Assembly: GCA_031292575.1 (NCBI GenBank)
Contig: JARLGX010000008.1
Coordinates: forward strand, 253,220-317,219
Source: Paludibacter sp.
GTDB lineage: Bacteria; Bacteroidota; Bacteroidia; Bacteroidales; Paludibacteraceae
Direction of reading: 5' to 3'
DNA: 64,000 bases
The notes below the pieces were generated by a model. The model saw only the letters and a list, made by a program, of their open reading frames with translations, searched no databases and was not told the origin of the DNA. The position numbers and the translations under genes were made by a program. Below, piece after piece: positions 57,510 through 64,000 of this stretch. Numbering within the stretch: position 1 is the first letter of the stretch; every line of letters begins with the position of its first letter.

Positions 57510-60500
57510 TTAAAATGTTAAGTCAACTCCAAATGTTATTGTACGTGCAAACACATCCACATTTCCTTGAGAAGCAGCTGCCTGACTTTCAGGATCAAAG
57601 CCATCCTTTACATTTGAAAGCGTAAATAAATCGTTTCCAGAAGCATAGATACGTAATTTATCAATATTCAATTTTTTAATCACACTCATTGGAAGTGTAT
57701 AGCCCAAAACTATTGATTTGACACGTATATACTGACAATTTACTACGTTTATATCATTATACTTGTAATTCCATGTATTTCGAGATCCATTTGTCGACAT
57801 AACCGGAAATTCAGCATTTGGGTTATTAGCTGTCCAAGTATTTCCCAAAAATGTGGAATTCTGATTGGTCCACGGTGCAGCCCATGGGTATGCAAGGTAA
57901 CCTGTGCGAAGCACGTTTTGTTGTCCTACGCCTTGTAAAAATGAACTGAAATCAAAACCTTTAAAACCTGCTCCTAAATTAATACCAAATGTATAGTGAG
58001 GATTGGCATCACCATAATAAGATAAATCAGCGGTTGTGATTTTTCCATCTCCGTTTAGATCTTTAATTTTCACACAACCAGGAGTTAAACGGTTTGTACT
58101 AGTTTGTAAAGGGATGATAGAACCGCTAGCATTCACAGTAGGATAATAGGCATCTACAGCTGCTTGAGTTTGCAAATAGCCATCTGTTCTATAAACATAA
58201 ATTGCATTTAATGGTTTACCTTGGACAATTGAGTTGGCACCTGCTGCAATAGCTACTTTGGCAGGATAACTTGTTACTATACTTTGTGAGTTGGCTAATG
58301 ATACCCCTATGTTATAGTTAAAGTCTTTGCCAATTTTATCCCTCCAGTTAAAAGCCATCTCCCAACCATCAGTATTAAAATCGCCTGAGTTAGTGTACGG
58401 AGAAGTTGCACCTAATATAGCTGGATAAACAACTTGAATAAGCATATCTCGGTTTTCACGATGATAAACATCAACCGTTCCATCCAACCGATTATTTAAA
58501 ACACTAAAATCGAGACCAATATTAGAATTTCCTACACGCTCCCATGAACGTTTATCTGTTGTCATTGAAGTCACCCAGGCTGTGTTAGACAAAGCACCAG
58601 TAGGTCCAAAAACTGTAGTACCAGTCGAAATTCCTGAAATATAGTCATAGTTTCCGATTCCTGAAATTGAACCGGTTTCTCCATAACCTCCCCGAATTTT
58701 CAAATTATCAAATATCACTAAATCTTTTATAAAACTCATTTCTGAAAGACGAACACCAACTGTTAAACCTCCAAAATCTTTCCAACGATAATCACTAGCC
58801 AATTTTGAAGAACCATCACGTCGTCCAGAAGCTTCCAATAAATAGATACCTTTGTAATTATAATTTGCACGGGCAATATATGATACAAGTCCCCATTCGT
58901 TGCTACCGCCAGCATTCGTAGCAGTACTTGCCGAACCTGTATTTAGATCGATTAATGTTGTTGATGCCATGGTTGTTCGTTTACCATACAATTGTTGGTA
59001 TCGATTATCTTCTGTAGTTAAACCAGTCATCAATGAGATATTATGGTCATTAAAACTTCGCAGATAATTAACAAATGCACCATATGTTTTATACACGTTT
59101 GTCTGATAAGTATCTGCTATATTTGTAGAAGACGGTGTTGTTTGAAAAGTTATATTACCTGTCCAATCATACATTGTAATTTGGTTGTTAGTTTGAGAAA
59201 GCCAATAATTTTGACTCTTAATGCCTATATTTCCATTAATCGAAAGACCCTTTAGTAAAAAACCAAGATCTATTTTTAAGTTTCCACCCATTCTTAAATA
59301 CTGAGTAGTTGTATTGGTAGTTCCTCCTTCAGTAAGTTTAGCCAAAATATTATTATACCCAAATTGATCATAATACTCACCCAGAGGATTATACAATGGG
59401 AAAATAAATGGGTCCTGAACACCTTGCCCTACTCCGTTGGTAGGAGTACTCACGAGGCGATTGTCGTATGAAATATTAAATTGTGTAGTTGCCCATTTAT
59501 TTATTTGATAATCAGCATTAGTTCTGAAGGTATATTTTTTTGTTCCATCGAATACCACTTTCTCTAAAGATCTATCTGATGAATAACTAATCGATGTGTT
59601 AGCTTTTAATTTATCATTGCCACCGGAGATAGTAATGCTGTGATCCTGACCTGAGGTGTCTCCATAAACATCATTGAACTGATCTGCAGTAGGGTCTGAA
59701 GGATTTAAATGGAGACCCGTTACACCCCAAGGGGTTGAAGGACTACCCGAAATAATACCATCAATAACTGATTTTTGCCAGCCAATCCAGTAGGCTGGTG
59801 ATCCTGTTGCAACAGCGTCATTCGTTGCTGCTTGTTCATTCATTTGCCCAAACTGATTAGCATTAGCAATCGGGAAACGATGACTAATATCATTAACATG
59901 ATAAGATCCTGAATAATTAATCTGAACCTTACCCACTTTCCCACGTTTAGTGGTAATCAGAATTACGCCACCTGCTGCACGTGTACCATAAATAGAGGCT
60001 GATGCATCTTTCAAAACAGAAATTGTTTCAATATCATCTGGATTAATTTGTGCAAATTCTGCTTGATCAGCAACTAAGCCATCAATTAAAATCATTGGAG
60101 AAACAGCGTTAACAGAAATATCTCCACGTAGTTTAAGTACTAAACCTTCATTTCCAGGACGTGAAGAAGTACGTGTCACTGTTAATCCAGGTATTACACC
60201 TTGTAAATCCTCTGCAACATTTGTTGATGATTTCCCATTTATGGCTTGAGCTCCACTAACTTGAGCAACTGCACCAGTCAGTGATTTCTTTGGTTGTGTT
60301 CCGTAGCCTACAACAACAACTTCATCAAGTGACTTATCATCCTCAGCAAGTTGTACCATAACACTCGATTTTCCCTTTATAGAAACTTCTTGTGTTTGAT
60401 AACCTATATAGGAAATCAACAAACTCTCCTTACCATTCACATTTAATTTAAAGAAACCAGACACATCAGTAATAGTGCCTGAATTTGTTCCTTTAACTTT

Positions 60501-60689
60501 AATACTTGCCCCAATAATAGGGTCTCCATTCTTATCAATTACTTTCCCTGAGAGTTCATTTTGAGCAAAAGCACCAAGTGAAACAGCTAAAAAAAGTAAA
60601 AGCACAAAGTTCTTTTTGAAAGGGAAAAAATCTCCTCTCTGAAATCGCAGCTTTAGTTGCATCATAATAATTAATTTTAAAGTTAGCAA
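57510..60689 (-). CDS. SusC-like TonB-dependent outer-membrane transporter (pair 1)
   Basis: This protein is about 1050 residues long. The carboxypeptidase-like domain (GKVIDKNGDPIIGASIKVKG) is followed by LDEVVVVGYGTQPKKSLTGAV, a plug with DASASIYGTRAAGGVILITTKRGK and a 22-strand barrel with CVKIKDLNGDGKITTADL. The terminal ARTITFGVDLTF strand ends in Phe, as required for outer-membrane insertion. The likely start is MMQLKLRFQRG at 60665 rather than the first ATG. It lies 281 bp downstream of the regulator gene, whose product probably controls it. Confidence 0.95.
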   Translation of the reverse strand: MLTLKLIIMMQLKLRFQRGDFFPFKKNFVLLLFLAVSLGAFAQNELSGKVIDKNGDPIIGASIKVKGTNSGTITDVSGFFKLNVNGKESLLISYIGYQTQEVSIKGKSSVMVQLAEDDKSLDEVVVVGYGTQPKKSLTGAVAQVSGAQAINGKSSTNVAEDLQGVIPGLTVTRTSSRPGNEGLVLKLRGDISVNAVSPMILIDGLVADQAEFAQINPDDIETISVLKDASASIYGTRAAGGVILITTKRGKVGKVQINYSGSYHVNDISHRFPIANANQFGQMNEQAATNDAVATGSPAYWIGWQKSVIDGIISGSPSTPWGVTGLHLNPSDPTADQFNDVYGDTSGQDHSITISGGNDKLKANTSISYSSDRSLEKVVFDGTKKYTFRTNADYQINKWATTQFNISYDNRLVSTPTNGVGQGVQDPFIFPLYNPLGEYYDQFGYNNILAKLTEGGTTNTTTQYLRMGGNLKIDLGFLLKGLSINGNIGIKSQNYWLSQTNNQITMYDWTGNITFQTTPSSTNIADTYQTNVYKTYGAFVNYLRSFNDHNISLMTGLTTEDNRYQQLYGKRTTMASTTLIDLNTGSASTATNAGGSNEWGLVSYIARANYNYKGIYLLEASGRRDGSSKLASDYRWKDFGGLTVGVRLSEMSFIKDLVIFDNLKIRGGYGETGSISGIGNYDYISGISTGTTVFGPTGALSNTAWVTSMTTDKRSWERVGNSNIGLDFSVLNNRLDGTVDVYHRENRDMLIQVVYPAILGATSPYTNSGDFNTDGWEMAFNWRDKIGKDFNYNIGVSLANSQSIVTSYPAKVAIAAGANSIVQGKPLNAIYVYRTDGYLQTQAAVDAYYPTVNASGSIIPLQTSTNRLTPGCVKIKDLNGDGKITTADLSYYGDANPHYTFGINLGAGFKGFDFSSFLQGVGQQNVLRTGYLAYPWAAPWTNQNSTFLGNTWTANNPNAEFPVMSTNGSRNTWNYKYNDINVVNCQYIRVKSIVLGYTLPMSVIKKLNIDKLRIYASGNDLFTLSNVKDGFDPESQAAASQGNVDVFARTITFGVDLTF

Positions 60690-60744
60690 TAATTATTTGT
60701 ATATAAAAATGCATTTTGTATTGATAAACGCATCTATCTAATGA

Positions 60745-60752
60745 CAAAAATA
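60745..60752 (-). promoter_or_regulatory. Possible Bacteroidetes -7 element upstream of SusC pair 1
   Basis: On the minus strand TATTTTTG fits the Bacteroidetes -7 consensus TAnnTTTG, about 55 bp before the SusC ORF. No good -33 TTTG is found at the usual distance. Activator-dependent PUL promoters often lack one. Confidence 0.35.
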
Positions 60753-60970
60753 TATGATAAATAATTTATAAAATCTAAATGAAGCAAGAAATGTATCCCA
60801 CCATATTTTTTGATACATGTATAATGTTATTATATTGATAATAAGACTATTATATCAACTAAGATAGGAGTTTCATTAAATTTATTGAGACACTTTCAAT
60901 AGAATCAGCTTCACAATTTGTAGAAACTTTAATTGTCAATGTCATTTTAGAGAAATAATAAGATGAAGCA

Positions 60971-63778
60971 CTAACCGTTTCTGATATTTTTAACATATTC
61001 ATTTGGTGTAATATTAGTAATTCTTTTGAATGAACGGAAAAAAGATGCACGTGAAGTAAATCCGCATTTTTCAGCCAAGGATAATAATGTAAACTTCGAA
61101 TTCTCATCTTCCGCAACTAACTTTTGAAACTCCTTTACCCTATATTCATTAATATAATCGTAATAATTAACTTTCAAATACTGATTAAAAAAATAAGAAA
61201 GTATCGTAGAGGTTAAATTCAACTCACGCGCAATATCTGTAATTTTTAGTTCTGATTTTGTAAAAGGCTTTGACTTTGCCATAAATTCATTCAATTTTTT
61301 AGAGATTTCATAGCATTCTATATCTCCTAATTTTACATATTTATATTTTTCTACTAAAGGTTGATCTATTGCTTTATATTGTTTTAATTCCAAATACAAA
61401 TCTGCTATTTTAGTTTTCAATGAATAGAATCTAATCCTTAAATTATTTGTTAAAAGTAAAATCGTTATTATAAATATTATGAACATTAAATAGAATGAAG
61501 TATCAAAAAATGAATGAATAGTAATTGAAAATGAAGTTTCAGATGCTTTATTCCCTTCAGTTCTGACTCTAAAAACATAACTACCTGGGTTCAAATCAGT
61601 ATACAACACTTCGTTAACACCTCCACTCAGAATTTTCCAATTAGTATCCAATCCTTCTAATTGATATTCATACACAATTCGAGAAGGAAGTGTAAATGAA
61701 AGACTTGCAAACATGATTTTTAAATTATTTTCATTGTATTTTAAGTCTAAATTCTTTCGATTATCAGTATCAAAATCATACTGACTCTGAGTATTTCCAC
61801 CTATTACCTGCAAATCAGTAATATGAACTGGGTAAACAGTTTTTTTGTTTTTTGAAATCGTTTGTGGATCAATATAAATTAAACCTTTGGCATTTCCAAA
61901 CCACAATCTACCAGATTCATCCTGACTAATGGCATTAGCATTAAATACAGGATCGGGAATTCCATCACTGTAAACAAATCGAAGATAAGAGTCATCTTTT
62001 CCTGACATATTGATTAAGCCGTAATCACTTCCAAACCAATATCGGTGATTTTTGTCTTCAAGTACCGATAAAAATACACGATTCTCAAATTGAGTTGTCA
62101 TGTTTAGATGCCCGGCATGTTGCATATCAATATCGGAAATAAATATATTCCCTTTGTCAGGGCAAAAGAATAGCCTCTTTTTGGAATCCTCATATATTCC
62201 TTTGATTATTTGTTTATTAAAGAAGTTTTCCGGGAATTGTTGAGAATTGATACTTTGTGTTGACGGGTCATAAATACATAAGCCATTACTGGTTGCAATC
62301 CAACCTTTTTTTGAGCTATCGAAAAATACACAATAGACATACCCCTGATACAATTGAGAATTTTTACTATTAAAATATTGTATTTTATTCTGTTGCTTAT
62401 TGTAACAATATACTCCAGAAGAAGTAGAAATCCACAATTGATTTTCATAATCAGTTGTTAAACTGAAAATATGTTCATTTAATAATCCCGGTTCATTGGA
62501 TAGTGTTCTTATTTTTAAATTTACAGGGTCTAAAACAGAGAGACCTCCTCCAAAAGTTCCAATATAATATTCACCTTGGTAAAATTTTATACACAAAATA
62601 AGATTAGATCTTAAAACATTTTTATTATAGGCTTTGAATATTGCTCTCGATTCATCAATATAATATAATCCTTCTCTTGTCCCAATAACTTTTTCTTGCT
62701 TATTAATTACAAAGCTTCTTACAGGTAAGCCGTTTGTTGTGAAATATGGAAGGTAGTTGTATGTTTTGAATATATGATTCTGATATAAACTATAATCTAA
62801 TCCAGCTTGATAATATCCAACCCATATAATGCCCATTCGGTCAACAAGCAAGGCATATACTGAATTAGACCTAATACCTGAATTCTGTTGAGGATTATAT
62901 TGAAATGTTTTAATAATATTCCCAGTTTCGTGTGATAAAAAAAACACACCGTCACCATCTGTTGCAACATAGATTATATTCTTACCATCACTCGAAATAT
63001 CACTTATTGATTTAGAACCAACATCAGTAAACTTTGAGAAAACTTTAGTAGTAATATCAAATTTGAGTATTCCAGCATTGAATGTGGCTAAATAGAGAGT
63101 TGTACGTATTCTTGTAATTCTATAAAAGCAGTTTAAGTCAGAAGAATAACTTTTGTTTTCGAACAATGTGAATGTATCTGTTTGCGGAGTATATAAACAT
63201 AGACCTTGTTTGGTTGTTAACCAAACCTTTTGCTGATCATCTCCATTTATACCAGTAATTATATTACTTCTTGAAAGTATGTTATTTTGGATTGTCTTGT
63301 GACTTAACTTATTCGTTTTTAAATCAATTATATACAGCCCTTTATCTGTGCCAATATATAAATTCTGAGTTCGTGCATTCCATGCAAGTGCATTCACAGC
63401 ACAATCAATAAATTCAGGAGAATATAATACTAATTGATTTGTTTTTCTATTTATTTTCCATAAACCTCTAGCATTACCAACATAAAGTTCATTACGACGC
63501 GTTTCAACTATAGCTTTAACACGCTCTTTATTAATATTAGACATGTTGAAATAATAATGTTTGAAATTGATACCATCGAATCGATCTAAACAGTTATCTG
63601 TGCCAATCCACATAAATCCAGTAGAATCTTTGTAGAATGCAGATACCACAAAATTAGAAAGACCGTCATCGATTGTTATCGGACGAAAAGAATATTCAGA
63701 CTGTGAAAAGCTCAAATTGTAAACTTGAATCAGTATAAATATAAATATAAATAGTAATTCTTTCAGTTTAACTACCAT
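60971..63778 (-). CDS. Membrane-tethered AraC-family regulator with periplasmic Reg_prop/Y_Y_Y sensor
   Basis: This 935-residue protein has a signal sequence (about 1-26) and many two-component-regulator propeller repeats (MWIGTDNCLDRFDGINF, LWISTSSGVYCYN, RLWFGNAKGLIYID), then a Y_Y_Y domain (YQLEGLDTNWKILSGG, about 665-730). One transmembrane helix follows (YLMFIIFIITILLLTNNL, about 755-775). The C-terminal AraC-type DNA-binding domain is at about 835-933 (FTLLSLAEKCGFTSRASFFRSFKRITNITPNEYVK). Histidine kinase and receiver domains of classical hybrid systems are absent. It probably senses the glycan in the periplasm and activates SusC/SusD pair 1 and the enzyme genes. Confidence 0.88.
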   Translation of the reverse strand: MVVKLKELLFIFIFILIQVYNLSFSQSEYSFRPITIDDGLSNFVVSAFYKDSTGFMWIGTDNCLDRFDGINFKHYYFNMSNINKERVKAIVETRRNELYVGNARGLWKINRKTNQLVLYSPEFIDCAVNALAWNARTQNLYIGTDKGLYIIDLKTNKLSHKTIQNNILSRSNIITGINGDDQQKVWLTTKQGLCLYTPQTDTFTLFENKSYSSDLNCFYRITRIRTTLYLATFNAGILKFDITTKVFSKFTDVGSKSISDISSDGKNIIYVATDGDGVFFLSHETGNIIKTFQYNPQQNSGIRSNSVYALLVDRMGIIWVGYYQAGLDYSLYQNHIFKTYNYLPYFTTNGLPVRSFVINKQEKVIGTREGLYYIDESRAIFKAYNKNVLRSNLILCIKFYQGEYYIGTFGGGLSVLDPVNLKIRTLSNEPGLLNEHIFSLTTDYENQLWISTSSGVYCYNKQQNKIQYFNSKNSQLYQGYVYCVFFDSSKKGWIATSNGLCIYDPSTQSINSQQFPENFFNKQIIKGIYEDSKKRLFFCPDKGNIFISDIDMQHAGHLNMTTQFENRVFLSVLEDKNHRYWFGSDYGLINMSGKDDSYLRFVYSDGIPDPVFNANAISQDESGRLWFGNAKGLIYIDPQTISKNKKTVYPVHITDLQVIGGNTQSQYDFDTDNRKNLDLKYNENNLKIMFASLSFTLPSRIVYEYQLEGLDTNWKILSGGVNEVLYTDLNPGSYVFRVRTEGNKASETSFSITIHSFFDTSFYLMFIIFIITILLLTNNLRIRFYSLKTKIADLYLELKQYKAIDQPLVEKYKYVKLGDIECYEISKKLNEFMAKSKPFTKSELKITDIARELNLTSTILSYFFNQYLKVNYYDYINEYRVKEFQKLVAEDENSKFTLLSLAEKCGFTSRASFFRSFKRITNITPNEYVKNIRNG

Positions 63779-63833
63779 GGCTTACTTTTTACTTTGAATT
63801 CTTCATGAACTTTGGCTAATTTATGTATAGAAG

Positions 63834-64000
63834 TCATCTTGACTTTTTGTTTGTTTTAATTTTTTTGAATAATATAATCATAAAAGCTATGTAATTAAGG
63901 CTTTTCCAGCTTGAAACCGTATAATCAAATCTGTTAAGTAACGATCTGAAACTGTCCATCCAAGCATTGGTTCTTTCAATAACATATCTTTGTTTGTAAA
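63834..64000 (-). mobile_element. C-terminal part of an IS5/DDE-type transposase (continues beyond window)
   Basis: The minus strand from 64000 reads KQRYVIERTNAWMDSFRSLL, then NRFDYTVSSWKSLNYIAFMI, and ends at a TGA at 63834-63836. The ERTNAWMDSFR segment followed by an aromatic/hydrophobic tail is the C-terminal DDE (ExxxxxxK/R) region of IS5/IS1182-like transposases. The 5' part lies outside the window, so I cannot tell whether the element is intact. It reads in the same direction as the regulator, whose ATG is 55 bp away. Confidence 0.75.

Noticed and set aside
63779..63842. Tiny frame MTSIHKLAKVHEEFKVKSKPW between transposase and regulator
   Set aside because: It has 21 codons and overlaps the transposase stop; probably IS-derived sequence and not a gene.

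Overview
The window is Bacteroidetes DNA, most likely Bacteroidales. Signs are SusC/SusD pairs, SPII lipoproteins, almost no Shine-Dalgarno sequences, and a CTnDOT-type conjugation and regulation module. Two large secreted proteins end in type IX secretion (T9SS) sorting domains. These are absent from most gut Bacteroides but common in Paludibacter, Parabacteroides/Tannerella and environmental Bacteroidetes. I cannot name the species.

Region 1 (1-12.5 kb) is part of an integrative conjugative element of the CTnDOT family. It holds the start of the transfer operon on the minus strand (traA-traB-traC-traD-traE and the first 28 codons of traF), a roughly 760 bp non-coding region with degenerate repeats and an oriT-like inverted repeat, then mobA-mobB-mobC on the plus strand. 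A perfect 14-bp stem closes mobC against convergent rteC. Next come a small RibD/DHFR-like ORF and the two-component pair rteA-rteB. No integrase, excision genes or attachment site are visible.

Region 2 (12.6-63.8 kb) is a very large polysaccharide utilization locus (PUL), entirely on the minus strand and visibly poorer in G+C than the rte genes. In transcription order it begins with a membrane-tethered AraC-type sensor/regulator, then SusC/SusD pair 1 and a strong terminator. A degradative block follows: alpha/beta hydrolase, GH127-type, PL38-like lyase, GH43, GH120-like beta-helix, second PL38-like lyase, GH28-like, lyase+CBM6. SusC/SusD pair 2 follows, with a DUF5017 surface lipoprotein, a CHRD lipoprotein, a decayed gene and two T9SS-exported proteins. 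The last block has a barrel-less TonB plug/MG2 protein, GH97, a two-domain serine hydrolase fusion, GH43, an MFS transporter, GH88 unsaturated glucuronyl hydrolase, an SDR uronate-type dehydrogenase, DUF4861 and DUF1080.

The enzyme set fits an acidic heteropolysaccharide carrying glucuronate plus arabinose, xylose and/or galactose. Lyases would cut uronate linkages, GH88 would release the unsaturated uronate, and GH127/GH43/GH120-like/GH97 enzymes would trim neutral sugars. The MFS protein and SDR would take up and process the products. The substrate itself is an inference.

The last PUL gene ends 112 bp upstream of rteA, in the position and direction that tetQ has relative to rteA-rteB in CTnDOT. 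The PUL may therefore be ICE cargo. The far end of the PUL is bounded by the 3' end of an IS5-like transposase gene, 55 bp from the regulator start.
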